NCBI RefSeq assembly: GCF_003201865.1
Contig: NZ_QJJJ01000030.1
Coordinates: 1 to 52,037 of the forward strand
Direction of reading: 5' to 3'
Origin: Methylobacterium sp. B4
GTDB taxonomy: Bacteria; Pseudomonadota; Alphaproteobacteria; Rhizobiales; Beijerinckiaceae
DNA: 52,037 nucleotides
Numbering within the stretch: position 1 is the stretch's first letter; each line of letters starts with the position of its first letter. This document shows positions 8,278 through 16,558 of this stretch, piece by piece. The position numbers and the translations under genes were made by a program. A model generated the notes under the pieces. That model saw nothing but the letters and a program-made list of their open reading frames with translations, was not told where the DNA came from and made no database searches.

Positions 8278-9767
8278 GCCCACCACGCCTTCGGCAGGCT
8301 GATCCGCCCGGCCGCGTTCTCGACCACCTGCGCCGCGGCGAACAGCGTCTCCTCGTCGAAGGGGCGCCCGATCAGCTGAAGCCCGAGCGGCAGGCCCTGC
8401 GCGTCGAGGCCGGCCGGCACCGCGATGCCCGGCAGGCCGGCCATGTTCACCGTTACCGTGAACACGTCGTTGAGGTACATCTCGACCGGATCGGCGCTCG
8501 CCATCTCGCCGACGCCGAAAGCGGCCGACGGGGTGGCGGGGGTGAGGATCGCGTCGATGCCGGAGGCGTAGGCTGCCTCGAAGTCGCGCTTGATCAGCGT
8601 GCGGATCTTCTGGGCCCGCACGTAGTAGGCGTCGTAATAGCCCGCCGAGAGCACGTAGGTGCCGATCATGATGCGCCGCTTCACCTCGCGGCCGAAGCCG
8701 GCGGCGCGGGTGTTCTCGTACATCCCGGCGATGTCACGCCCGGGCACCCGCAGGCCGTAGCGTACGCCGTCGTAGCGGGCGAGGTTCGACGAGGCCTCGG
8801 CCGGGGCGACGATGTAGTAGGCCGGCAGCGCGTACTGCGTGTGCGGCAGCGAGATCTCCCGGACCGTCGCGCCGGCCTCTTTCAGCCATTCCGCGCCCTG
8901 GTCCCAGAGCCGCTGGATCTCGGCGGGCATGCCCTCGACCCGGTACTCCCGCGGGATGCCGATGGTGAGACCCTTCACCCCGCGGGAGATCGCGGCCTCG
9001 AAGTCGGGCACCGGCATGTCGACCGACGTCGTATCGCGTGGGTCGTGCCCGGCCATAGAGCCGAGCAGGATCGCGCAATCCTGCACCGTGCGGGCGATCG
9101 GGCCGGCCTGGTCGAGCGAGGAGGCGAAGGCGATGATGCCCCAGCGCGAGCAGCGCCCGTAGGTCGGCTTGATGCCGACCGTGCCGGTGAAGGCCGCCGG
9201 CTGGCGGATCGAGCCGCCGGTATCGGTGGCGGTGGCGCCCAGGCACAGATGCGCGGCAACCGCCGCCGCCGAGCCGCCGGACGAGCCGCCGGGGACGAGC
9301 GGAGCGTCCGAGAAGGTTCCGTTTTCTTGGCGCCGCCAGGGGGAGATCGTCTTGCCGTAGGCGCTGGTCTCGTTGGACGAGCCCATGGCGAACTCGTCGA
9401 GGTTGAGCTTGCCCAGCATCACCGCGCCGTCGCGCCAGAGCTGGGTCGAGACGTTCGACTCGTAGTGCGGCTCGAAGCCTTCGAGGATCTTCGAGCCCGC
9501 GGTGGTGTGCACGCCCTGCGTGGCGAACAGGTCCTTGATACCGAGCGGCAGGCCCTCGAGGGGGCGCGCCTCGCCCTTGGCGATCTTCTCGTCGGAGACC
9601 TCCGCCATCTTCAGGGCGCGGTCGGGCGTCGCGACGATATAGGCGTTGAGCGCCTGCGCCTTCTCGATCGCGTCGAGATGCGCCTGCGCGATCTCGCGGG
9701 CCGAGAAATCTTTGGCCTTCAGCCCGTCGCGGGCTTCGGCCAGGGTGAGTTCGTTGAGTGCCGTCAT
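8274..9767 (-). CDS. gatA: Asp-tRNA(Asn)/Glu-tRNA(Gln) amidotransferase subunit A
   Basis: The glutaminase subunit of GatCAB, which generates ammonia used to amidate misacylated Glu-tRNA(Gln) and Asp-tRNA(Asn). The 497-residue product carries the amidase-signature catalytic set: Lys near 78 in LPLGIKDLF, the Gly/Ser-rich loop GGSSGGSAAAVAAH, and the nucleophile region TDTGGSIRQPA. The length is typical. gatC lies upstream on the same strand across an 87-base gap and gatB is not in the window. Methylobacterium-type genomes use this indirect route for Gln-tRNA (family knowledge). The start MTALNELTLAEAR is the usual family N-terminus. Confidence 0.97.
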   Translation of the reverse strand: MTALNELTLAEARDGLKAKDFSAREIAQAHLDAIEKAQALNAYIVATPDRALKMAEVSDEKIAKGEARPLEGLPLGIKDLFATQGVHTTAGSKILEGFEPHYESNVSTQLWRDGAVMLGKLNLDEFAMGSSNETSAYGKTISPWRRQENGTFSDAPLVPGGSSGGSAAAVAAHLCLGATATDTGGSIRQPAAFTGTVGIKPTYGRCSRWGIIAFASSLDQAGPIARTVQDCAILLGSMAGHDPRDTTSVDMPVPDFEAAISRGVKGLTIGIPREYRVEGMPAEIQRLWDQGAEWLKEAGATVREISLPHTQYALPAYYIVAPAEASSNLARYDGVRYGLRVPGRDIAGMYENTRAAGFGREVKRRIMIGTYVLSAGYYDAYYVRAQKIRTLIKRDFEAAYASGIDAILTPATPSAAFGVGEMASADPVEMYLNDVFTVTVNMAGLPGIAVPAGLDAQGLPLGLQLIGRPFDEETLFAAAQVVENAAGRISLPKAWWA

Positions 9768-9854
9768 GCCCGTCCCAGACCTGCGCGCCGACCCCGCGAG
9801 CGTGTGAAGGCTCAGCGAGGGGCCGGCGAAGCCATTCCGCCGATGCCGAAGAAC

Positions 9855-10142
9855 CTACTCGACGACCTTCGGCACGAGAAAATAGTTGTCCTCGGTCTCC
9901 GGCGCGTTGGCGACGATGTCCGCCGCCCGGCCGCCCGCGGTCACCACGTCCTCGCGCTTCTTCATGCGCATCGGCGTGACCGAGGTCATCGGCTCGACGC
10001 CGGCGACATCGACCGCGCCGAGCTGCTCCACGAAGGCGAGGATCGCGTTCAGCTCGCCCTGGAGCGGGCCGACCTCCTCGTCGGTCACCGCGATGCGGGC
10101 CAGATGCGCGATGCGCCGTACCGTTGTCTCGTCGACCGACAT
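9855..10142 (-). CDS. gatC: Asp-tRNA(Asn)/Glu-tRNA(Gln) amidotransferase subunit C
   Basis: A small helical subunit that wraps around GatA and GatB and stabilises the complex. The 95-residue product begins MSVDETTVRRIAHLARIAV, contains VEPMTSVTPM and ends ENYFLVPKVVE-like (DNYFLVPKVVE), all diagnostic. ATG 10142 is chosen because this matches the family N-terminus; the frame is open further upstream only by GC bias. A GAGGCGA stretch lies upstream as a modest ribosome site. It is followed by gatA. Confidence 0.96.
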   Translation of the reverse strand: MSVDETTVRRIAHLARIAVTDEEVGPLQGELNAILAFVEQLGAVDVAGVEPMTSVTPMRMKKREDVVTAGGRAADIVANAPETEDNYFLVPKVVE

Positions 10143-10246
10143 GCCGTCCGTGTCGCCTCGCCTCTCGCGGGAAACGGCCCCGCCCGGAATCGGCCGGGCT
10201 ATAGCACCCGCCTTCGCGCGGGAGCAACGGCGGGACTGCGGGGCGT

Positions 10247-10429
10247 TCAGGTGATGACGTGGCCCCGGGTGAGCGGCACGTCCACGGTGATGCCGGGCCG
10301 GCGGTAGCGATCGGCGTGGACCGTGCCGACGATCAGGATCTCGACGGCCAGCGCCAGCATGATCACGTGCCGACGGGACAGGCGGTGCCGTGGGGCGGCG
10401 GCGGGCTGCGGCGTCGGTGGTAGGAACAC
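10247..10429 (-). CDS. Very small single-pass membrane protein
   Basis: A 60-residue frame from GTG 10429 with GGAG about seven bases upstream. It has a Pro/Ala-rich start, a basic stretch (RHRLSRRHV) and one hydrophobic helix (IMLALAVEILIVGTV), then a short polar tail. It lies between gatC and the divergent SUKH gene. I recognise no family. The ribosome site and the positive-inside topology favour a real gene, but length alone cannot exclude chance. Confidence 0.5.
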   Translation of the reverse strand: MFLPPTPQPAAAPRHRLSRRHVIMLALAVEILIVGTVHADRYRRPGITVDVPLTRGHVIT

Positions 10430-10587
10430 GGGGCGGCTCCATTATCGTTAACGGAACCTTAACACTGCCGGCCCCTCTCGGCTCCCCTCCCCACCGCGGA
10501 ACCCGCTGCCATGGTTAATCTGCGCGGTGGACAAGTCCGCGCGGCCGGGCGTAAGCCGGGCTCGTGGCGGCGTCGGGGAGACGGACC

Positions 10588-11166
10588 ATGTGGGAGAGCG
10601 TCTTCCGGGACCTGCGGCCGGGTCTCGCTTCGAGCGAGGCGGATCTGGCCCGCGCCGAGGCGGAGCTGGGCTTTGCCCTGCCCGCCAGCTACCGCAGCTT
10701 CGCGACGACCTGCGGCGCCGGGCGGATCGGCGGGCATGTGCGCGTTTTCACCCCCGTGCCGGTGGAGCCCGCCGACCTCGTCGCCCGCTCCCACCTGATC
10801 GCCCACGGCGTGGCGCTCGCCCTCGACGGCTTGCGGGACGGGGACAGCGACGAGCCGCACCGCTTCACCGTGGAGGGCGATGCCGACGCGGAGCTGATGG
10901 ATCGAGCCTGCTTCTTCGGACAGACCGAGCGGGGCGACTTCCTGTTCTTCGACGTCACGCCGGGCTTCCCCGAATACGACATCTGGGTGCTCTGCGCCGA
11001 TCTCGAGACGGTGCATTTCGGCGGCACCGATCTGCCCACCTTCGTGCGCGGGCTCCAGGGCCTGGAGATCCTCCACATCCTCGGCGAGGGCGAGGGGCCG
11101 CTGCCCCAGACCTTCGAGGGCGACGATGCGGCGACCCTGGCGCAGCTGGGGGCGGCCGCGGCGTGA
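10588..11166 (+). CDS. SUKH (SMI1/KNR4) domain protein
   Basis: A 192-residue protein starting MWESVF, with GGGGAG seven bases upstream of ATG 10588. The N-terminal part shows the SUKH pattern: a helix ending AEAELGFALPASYRSF, then TCGAG, and later GDFLFFD and the acidic strand DIWVLCADLETV. SUKH domains act mostly as immunity proteins against nuclease toxins in polymorphic toxin systems, and also as general interaction domains (family knowledge). No toxin gene is nearby, so this is either an orphan immunity protein or a housekeeping adaptor. Its stop overlaps the ruvX start by four bases (GTGA), so the two are co-translated. Confidence 0.75.
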   Translation: MWESVFRDLRPGLASSEADLARAEAELGFALPASYRSFATTCGAGRIGGHVRVFTPVPVEPADLVARSHLIAHGVALALDGLRDGDSDEPHRFTVEGDADAELMDRACFFGQTERGDFLFFDVTPGFPEYDIWVLCADLETVHFGGTDLPTFVRGLQGLEILHILGEGEGPLPQTFEGDDAATLAQLGAAAA

Positions 11167-11660
11167 ACCGGGACGAGATCGCGGCCTTCGCCGAGGCTTC
11201 CGCCGGGGCGCCGCGCCTGATGGGGCTCGACCTCGGCACCAAGACGATCGGGCTGGCGCTCTCCGATGTCGGACGGCAGATCGCCTCGCCGCTGGAGACG
11301 ATCCGCCGGGTGAAGTTCACGCCCGATGCGGGGCGGATCGTGACGCTGTGCGCGACCCACGCGGTCGGCGGCCTCGTGATCGGCCTGCCGCTCAACATGG
11401 ACGGCTCGGAAGGCCCCCGGGCGCAATCGAGCCGCAGCTTCGCGCGCAATCTCAAGCCGCTCTTGCCCCTGCCGGTGCTGTTCTTCGACGAGCGCCTCTC
11501 CACCGCCGCGGTGACCCGCACGCTGATCGCGGCGGATGCTTCCCGGGCGCGCCGCGGCGAACTCGTGGACAAGCTCGCCGCCGCCTACATCCTGCAGAGC
11601 TGCCTCGACGTCATGGGCGGGCTTCTGGGTGTCGTGGACAGGGCGGCGGACGGATTCTAG
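11163..11660 (+). CDS. ruvX: Putative Holliday junction resolvase / pre-16S rRNA nuclease (YqgF)
   Basis: An RNase H-like-fold nuclease implicated in pre-16S rRNA 5' end maturation and proposed as a Holliday junction resolvase. The 165-residue product has the motifs MGLDLGTKTIGLALSD (first acidic residue), GLVIGLPLNMDGSEG, FFDERLST (second acidic) and the C-terminal DKLAAAYILQ with Asp. It starts at GTG 11163, overlapping the SUKH stop. It is divergent from the gatC-gatA group, a common arrangement in Rhizobiales as I recall. The N-terminus is about 20 residues longer than the shortest homologues. Confidence 0.93.
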   Translation: MNRDEIAAFAEASAGAPRLMGLDLGTKTIGLALSDVGRQIASPLETIRRVKFTPDAGRIVTLCATHAVGGLVIGLPLNMDGSEGPRAQSSRSFARNLKPLLPLPVLFFDERLSTAAVTRTLIAADASRARRGELVDKLAAAYILQSCLDVMGGLLGVVDRAADGF

Positions 11661-11727
11661 GCGCGGCTGCCTCGCCCGCCCTCGCCAGGCGATCCTGCCG
11701 CGCGACTTAGTAAGATCGAGCGGAGCC

Positions 11728-11760
11728 CTGGACTGCTTCGGTTTCGCCTCGCCGTGACGG
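11728..11760 (+). repeat. Partial copy of the CTGGATTGCTTCG...CGCGATGACGG repeat
   Basis: Reads CTGGACTGCTTCGG, then TTTCGCCTCGCCGTGACGG, and matches the half-unit at 49951-49978 and (inverted) at 42349-42375. It lies in the 127-base gap between ruvX and the isonitrile hydratase gene, where nothing else is evident. Confidence 0.6.
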
Positions 11761-11787
11761 CGCGGGAACCGCGCCCGGACTGCGATC

Positions 11788-12468
11788 TCAATCCTGTTCC
11801 CGCGTCACCCGCGCCACGATCGCCTCCCGCTCGCTGCGCGTCGCCGCCAGCCGCTGGCGGGCGGCCGCGAGGATTTCGGGACCAGCGCTCTCGGGGCGCC
11901 CGGCGTCGAAGGGCGGCGCCGGGGCGTATTCCAGATGAAGCTGGATCGCCTTGGCGGTCGCCTCGTCCGTCAGCTCCGCGGCGAGGGTCAGTCCGAAATC
12001 GATGCCCGCGGTCACGCCGCCGCCGGTGAGGAGGTTGCCGTCGCGCACCACGCGACCTTCGATCGGGATCGCCCCGAAGGCGGCGAGCAGATCGTGCGCC
12101 GCCCAGTGCGTCGTGGCGCGCTTCCCCCGCAGGAGCCCCGCCGCGCCGAGCACCAGGGCGCCGGTGCAGACGGAGGTGACGTAGCGCGCCCCGGCTGCCT
12201 GCCGGCGCAGGAAGTCGAGGGTCTCGGCATCCTCCATCAGCGGGTTCACGCCCGCGCCGCCGGGCACGCAGATCACGTCGAGGGCCGGGCAGGCGGCGAA
12301 GTCGAGCGTCGGCGTCAGAACGAGCCCCGTGGCGCTCGAGAGCGGGGCTAGGCTCTTGGCGACGAGATGGACGCGGCTGCCCGGCACCATGGCCAGCACC
12401 TCGTAGGGCCCGGTCAGGTCGAGTTGCTGCACGCGGGGGAAGACGAGGAAGCCGATCTCGATCGCCAT
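11788..12468 (-). CDS. inhA: Isonitrile hydratase (DJ-1/PfpI superfamily)
   Basis: Hydrates isonitriles to N-substituted formamides. The 226-residue product resembles Pseudomonas InhA from end to end as I remember it: IGFLVFPRVQQLDLTGPYEV at the N-terminus, then the nucleophile elbow TSVCTGALVLGAAGLL (Cys near 98), ATTHWAAHDLL, DGNLLTGGGVTAGIDF, and QLHLEYAPAPPF. The N-terminal Asp in LDLTGPYEV is also required in the Pseudomonas enzyme. The start MAIEIGF is standard. The gene stands alone on the minus strand, convergent with ruvX. A related DJ-1 family regulator or amidase role cannot be fully excluded, but no AraC-type HTH follows the domain. Confidence 0.85.
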   Translation of the reverse strand: MAIEIGFLVFPRVQQLDLTGPYEVLAMVPGSRVHLVAKSLAPLSSATGLVLTPTLDFAACPALDVICVPGGAGVNPLMEDAETLDFLRRQAAGARYVTSVCTGALVLGAAGLLRGKRATTHWAAHDLLAAFGAIPIEGRVVRDGNLLTGGGVTAGIDFGLTLAAELTDEATAKAIQLHLEYAPAPPFDAGRPESAGPEILAAARQRLAATRSEREAIVARVTREQD

Positions 12469-12529
12469 GGTCCCGAACCCTCCCTTCGGTCGAATGCTCC
12501 GCTCGGCCGAATACTTCGCTCGACAAAGC

Positions 12530-13693
12530 CTATCGCAGATAGATTACGCTGTAGAGCGAGCGGCGCAGTTCCTCCTCGTCGAGCCAGACTCGGCCGAGTT
12601 CGCAGCGTTCGCGGATGCCCGGCCGCATCCGGGCGCAGTACTCGCCGGTATTGTCCTGCAGGTGGTACTGGCAGCGGCCCGCGGCTTTCCGCCGGGCGAT
12701 GATCGGGCTCGAATGGTCGGCGGCGATGTCCGGGTCCTTCGGATCGCGCTCCTCCAGGACGTACCAGGAATAGCCGATCACCGGCATCCGGCCCCGGTCG
12801 AGCGCGTAGTCGATCATCGCCATCAGCCGCTCGGTGCCCGCAGCCAGCCCGGGCTCCCGGCGCGCGGCCTTGTCCATGAAGTCGAGCTGGTTGTCGGCGA
12901 TCGAATCCGAGACCGGGATCAGCGGCACCGGCAGGGGCTTGCGCCGGCAGCGGCGCTCGACATGGGCGATCCAGCCCGCGTTGAAGGCGTCGGTCGCCGG
13001 ATCGCGCAGCCGCGGCACCGTTCCGCCGAGGCTGCGCCAGCACAGTTTGGGTGCCGCGACCCGGCTGCGCCAGCGCAGGGCCCCGAGGGTGCGGCCGTGC
13101 TGGCCGTAGCCGTCGAAGGAGGGCAGATCCCGGTCCTCGCACAGGCCGCCGAGATTGTAGAGGAGAGTGGCCGCTTCCTCCTGCCCGTCCTCCAGCTTGT
13201 CGAAATAGGGTTTGCGGCCCGGGTTGCGCTCGCGGCTGGCCTCGGTGTCGTTGCGGCTTTCGGCGATCTCCTCCGCGAGGTCCGGGCGCCCGCGCAGGAA
13301 ATGCCGGAGCGCGCGGTCGCGGCTTCGGTCGAGGCCCGCCGGGTCGGCGAAGTAGTAGCGGGTCGCCACGTCGAGTGCGGAGACCGTGACGCCGACCCGC
13401 TGCGAGATCATGTCGGCGGTGGCGTAGGCAAAGCAGATCGCGCTGTCGCCCTGGCTCATCGGCGAGAGGGCCGGGTTGGGGCTGATCCGGTCGTCGAGCG
13501 GATGGGTGCGGGGGCGCCGCAGGGGCGCGGCGACGCTTACCTCCGTGCAGGCCTTGCTGCGGGCGTAGCGCGGGCTCTCGGGCAGCAGGCGCCGGTCGAC
13601 CGCCTCGGCGGGCACCGCCGCGAGGAGGAGTCCGGCTGCGAGACAGCCGGCGAGCCATGGGGCGGGACGCACGACCCCGAAGGACCGCCTCAA
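12530..13693 (-). CDS. Secreted papain-like cysteine peptidase homologue, unassigned
   Basis: About 387 residues from TTG 13693, which overlaps the SGNH gene stop by four bases (TTGA); GTG 13672 would give 380. The N-terminal signal peptide ends PAEA. I know no named family for the whole protein, but it carries papain-like signatures. Gln and Cys sit six residues apart, as in papain (QGDSAICFAYA), and a later His in ADHSSPIIARR is followed 21 residues on by Asn in LQDNTG, the position of the papain NSWG strand. Ten or so further Cys could form disulfides in the periplasm. The upstream partner is an SGNH esterase, also secreted, suggesting a joint envelope or extracellular task. Function is inferred from motifs only. 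Confidence 0.7.
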   Translation of the reverse strand: MRRSFGVVRPAPWLAGCLAAGLLLAAVPAEAVDRRLLPESPRYARSKACTEVSVAAPLRRPRTHPLDDRISPNPALSPMSQGDSAICFAYATADMISQRVGVTVSALDVATRYYFADPAGLDRSRDRALRHFLRGRPDLAEEIAESRNDTEASRERNPGRKPYFDKLEDGQEEAATLLYNLGGLCEDRDLPSFDGYGQHGRTLGALRWRSRVAAPKLCWRSLGGTVPRLRDPATDAFNAGWIAHVERRCRRKPLPVPLIPVSDSIADNQLDFMDKAARREPGLAAGTERLMAMIDYALDRGRMPVIGYSWYVLEERDPKDPDIAADHSSPIIARRKAAGRCQYHLQDNTGEYCARMRPGIRERCELGRVWLDEEELRRSLYSVIYLR

Positions 13694-14505
13694 TCCGTCC
13701 CCGCCGCGGCGAGCGCGAGCGGCGCCGCCTCGGCACCGTCGAGCACGGTGTCCTGCGCGGCCTCGGCGAGCAGGGCGTAGCCGCCATCGGCCATGTGCAG
13801 GCCGTCGCTGGCGAAGAGCTGGGTCCGGGTCAGGCGCCCCTGACCGATCCAGTCGCGCATCAGGTCCGAGCGGCGGATCACCGGGACGCCGAGATCGATC
13901 CCGAGCGCCCGCACGGCGTCGCGGAAGCGGTCGGCGCCGGGGGTGGCGTCGAGCGCCGGGCACCATTGCGGCTCCATCAGCACCACGTCGATGCCCGCCT
14001 CGCGGATGCGCTCCAGCGCCGCCTCGGTCGCCTCGCGGAAATGGTCGAGGGAGATGCCGCGCAGGGCGTCGTTGCTGCCGGTCTGCCAGATCACGAGGTC
14101 GGGCCGCGGGGCGATCACGTCCCGGTCGAGCCGAATCAGCATCTCGTCCACCGCCTCGCCGCCGATGCCGCGGTTGGTCACCGTGATCCGGCCGCCGAGT
14201 CGCGGCAGGGCGCGCCGCAGGCCGTCTTCGAGCCGGGCGGGATAGGCGGCGGCGGGCGTGCTGGCGCCGACCCCTTCCGTCGAGGAGGAGCCGAAGGCGA
14301 CGATGCTGAGCGGCCCGCCGAGCGCGATCTTTCGGGCGACGTGCGGGAGACCGGCGGGCGCTTCGCTCTCGAACAGATCGAGGTCGAGACCCTGCGGCAG
14401 CAGGTCGGCATAGGCGAGCACGGCGGTGGAGGACAGGCTCAGGCCCAGCGTCAGCGCCGCCGCGCGCAGCCATCGCCGCGGGCTCCCGGTCAGGAAGGAC
14501 CGCAT
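13690..14505 (-). CDS. Secreted SGNH/GDSL-family hydrolase
   Basis: A 271-residue esterase/lipase-fold protein with a signal peptide (MRSFLTGSPRRWLRAA, then a Leu/Ser core ending VLA). The SGNH blocks are in order: FGSSSTEGVGAS (catalytic Ser, with GSSS instead of GDSL), NRGIGGEAVDEML (Gly), WQTGSNDALRG (Asn) and FASDGLHMADGGY (Asp-His). Substrates in the family include O-acetyl groups on polysaccharides or peptidoglycan and lipid esters; none can be chosen here. ATG 14505 is picked because it gives the signal peptide, though the ribosome site is weak. It is the first gene of a two-gene unit with the papain-like protein. Confidence 0.88.
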   Translation of the reverse strand: MRSFLTGSPRRWLRAAALTLGLSLSSTAVLAYADLLPQGLDLDLFESEAPAGLPHVARKIALGGPLSIVAFGSSSTEGVGASTPAAAYPARLEDGLRRALPRLGGRITVTNRGIGGEAVDEMLIRLDRDVIAPRPDLVIWQTGSNDALRGISLDHFREATEAALERIREAGIDVVLMEPQWCPALDATPGADRFRDAVRALGIDLGVPVIRRSDLMRDWIGQGRLTRTQLFASDGLHMADGGYALLAEAAQDTVLDGAEAAPLALAAAGTD

Positions 14506-14720
14506 CCGAGCGTGATGGAGAAGCCGCGCCACCGTGTCCGAGCCCCCGCCCGCGCCACCCTTCTCGGGGCTGATCGCGGAATTGCCAGCACCGGCGACAG
14601 TAATCGAGCCGAGGCCGGATAGCGCCCGATAATCGTGATTCGAGACGTCGGCAATGAGAATTGTTTGATGAAATCTTAATGGCGCCCGGGCTTTGAAAGG
14701 ATTCGAACGCCACGCGGGGC

Positions 14721-15917
14721 TCAGAGCCGCGGGACCAGGGACACCGTTCCGCTGCCGTGCCGCTCGACGCGGCCGTCGAGCTCGAGCTCGAGCAGCGTCG
14801 TCTGCACGATCCGCACCGGCAGGCCGGAGGAGCGGGCGAGTTCGTCGGTCCCGACCGGCGTCGGGCTCAGGAGCGCGATCAGCCGGGCACGGTCGTCGCG
14901 GGGCGCGGCGGGATCGGACTCGCCGGGCTCGGGCGCGTCGAACGCCGCGGCCGGTGCCGCGGACGCCGTGCCGTCGAGATCGATCTCGTCCCAATAGTCG
15001 CGCGATTCGGGCAATTCCGGGCGGTCGTTCAAGCCCTCCACGGGAGGTGCCTCACCGGCGATCAGCGGTTCGAGGACGCTCAGGACGTGCTCGACCTCCG
15101 AGACCAGCGTCGCACCCTGGCGGATCAGGTCGTTGGTACCCTCCGCCCGTGGGTCGAGCGGCGAGCCGGGCACGGCGAAGACCTCGCGGCCCTGTTCGAG
15201 GGCGAAGCGGGCGGTGATGAGCGAGCCGGAGCGGCGCGCCGCCTCGACCACCACCGTGCCGAGGCTGAGCCCGGAGATGATGCGGTTGCGCCGGGGGAAG
15301 TCGCGCCCGCGGGGCACCCAGCCCATCGGCATCTCGGCCACCACCGCGCCCCCCGCGCCGACGATGTCCTCGATGAGACCGGCATGGTTCTCCGGGTAGA
15401 TCCGGTCCTGCCCGCCCGCGAGCACCGCCACGGTGCCGCCGTCGAGCGTGGCCTTATGGGCGCGGGCGTCGATGCCGCGGGCGAGCCCCGAGACCACCAC
15501 GAGGCCGGCCTCGCTCAAACCCCGGGCGAGCCGCTCGGTGAAGGCGAGGCCGGCGGTCGAGGCGTTGCGCGAGCCCACCATCGCCACCGAAGCCTTCAGG
15601 AGCAGGGCCGGGTCGCCGCGGACAGCGATCAGCGGCGGTGCGGTCTCGGTGGCGTGCAGCGCCTTCGGGTAGGCCGCTTCTCCCATGGCGAGGAAGCGCA
15701 CACCGAGGCGGGCGGCGGCCGCCATCTCGCGTTCGGCCTCCGTCTTCGAGGGCGGCACGGCGCGCTTGCCCGCCCGCTTGGTCAGGTCCGGCAGGGCGTC
15801 GAGCGCGGCCGCCGCGCTGCCGAAGCGGTTGATCAGGCCGCGGAAGGTGCGTGGGCCGACACCCTCGGTGCGGATCAGGCGCAGCCAGTCGCGGCGCTGC
15901 GCGTCGGTGAGCTGCAT
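14721..15917 (-). CDS. dprA: DNA-processing protein A (natural transformation)
   Basis: Loads RecA onto incoming single-stranded DNA during transformation. The 398-residue protein has an N-terminal helical SAM-like region, then the Rossmann-like DprA core with VAMVGSRNASTAG, VVSGLARGIDARAHKATL, PENHAGL, RGRDFPRRNRIISGLS and GSLITARFALEQGREVFAVPGS, and a C-terminal winged-helix (DELARSSGLPVRIVQTTLLELEL). ATG 15917 has GGAGGGGAAC directly upstream. An acidic linker (about 300-350) separates core and winged helix. It lies 32 bases after plsY in the pyrB-pyrC'-plsY-dprA series seen in many Rhizobiales. Confidence 0.96.
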   Translation of the reverse strand: MQLTDAQRRDWLRLIRTEGVGPRTFRGLINRFGSAAAALDALPDLTKRAGKRAVPPSKTEAEREMAAAARLGVRFLAMGEAAYPKALHATETAPPLIAVRGDPALLLKASVAMVGSRNASTAGLAFTERLARGLSEAGLVVVSGLARGIDARAHKATLDGGTVAVLAGGQDRIYPENHAGLIEDIVGAGGAVVAEMPMGWVPRGRDFPRRNRIISGLSLGTVVVEAARRSGSLITARFALEQGREVFAVPGSPLDPRAEGTNDLIRQGATLVSEVEHVLSVLEPLIAGEAPPVEGLNDRPELPESRDYWDEIDLDGTASAAPAAAFDAPEPGESDPAAPRDDRARLIALLSPTPVGTDELARSSGLPVRIVQTTLLELELDGRVERHGSGTVSLVPRL

Positions 15918-15949
15918 CGGGTTCCCCTCCTGTCGGGAGGGGGCCGCGC

Positions 15950-16558
15950 TCAGCCCTTCTGCCCGATCCGGCCCTCGGTGCCGGCAGCGAGTCGGCGGAT
16001 GTTGGGCGCGTGCTTCCACCATAGCAGCGCCGCGAGCACGAGGAAGAGGATTGCAACCGCTCCGTGTCCGAGCGCCCACAGAACCAGGGGCGTGGCGGCC
16101 GAGGCCGCGAGCGCGGCGAGGGAGGAGTATTTCAGGGCGAAGGCCAGCCCGAGCCAGATCGCGGCGAAGGCGAGAAGCGTCAGCGGGCTCAGGCCCAGCA
16201 GCACGCCGATGAAGGTCGCCACGCCCTTGCCGCCCTTGAAGCCGAGCCAGACCGGGAAGAGGTGGCCGAGGAAGGCGCCGAGCCCGGCGGCCAGGGCCGG
16301 CCCCTCTCCCCAGAGGCCGGCGACGAGCACCGGCAGCGTGCCTTTCAGCGCGTCGCAGAGAAGGGTCGCGGCGGCCAGCCCCTTGCGGCCGGTGCGCAGC
16401 ACGTTGGTCGCGCCGATATTGCCCGAGCCGATCGCCCGCACGTCGCCGAGGCCGGCGAACTTCGTGAGGATCAGCCCGAAGGGAATCGCGCCGCAGGCGT
16501 AGCCGAGGACGAGCGCGGCGATGAGGGCCGGCCAGCTGGCCGCGAGAAGCGTGGTCAT
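15950..16558 (-). CDS. plsY: Acyl-phosphate:glycerol-3-phosphate acyltransferase
   Basis: Inner-membrane enzyme that makes lysophosphatidic acid from acyl phosphate and glycerol-3-phosphate, the first step of phospholipid synthesis. The 202-residue product has the PlsY loops: GSGNIGATNVLRTGRKG (phosphate-binding), then GHLFPVWLGFKGGKGVAT, and a C-terminal NIRRLAAGTEGRIG. Five or more hydrophobic helices are visible. Its ATG overlaps the pyrC' stop (ATGA), so translation is coupled. Confidence 0.97.
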   Translation of the reverse strand: MTTLLAASWPALIAALVLGYACGAIPFGLILTKFAGLGDVRAIGSGNIGATNVLRTGRKGLAAATLLCDALKGTLPVLVAGLWGEGPALAAGLGAFLGHLFPVWLGFKGGKGVATFIGVLLGLSPLTLLAFAAIWLGLAFALKYSSLAALAASAATPLVLWALGHGAVAILFLVLAALLWWKHAPNIRRLAAGTEGRIGQKG

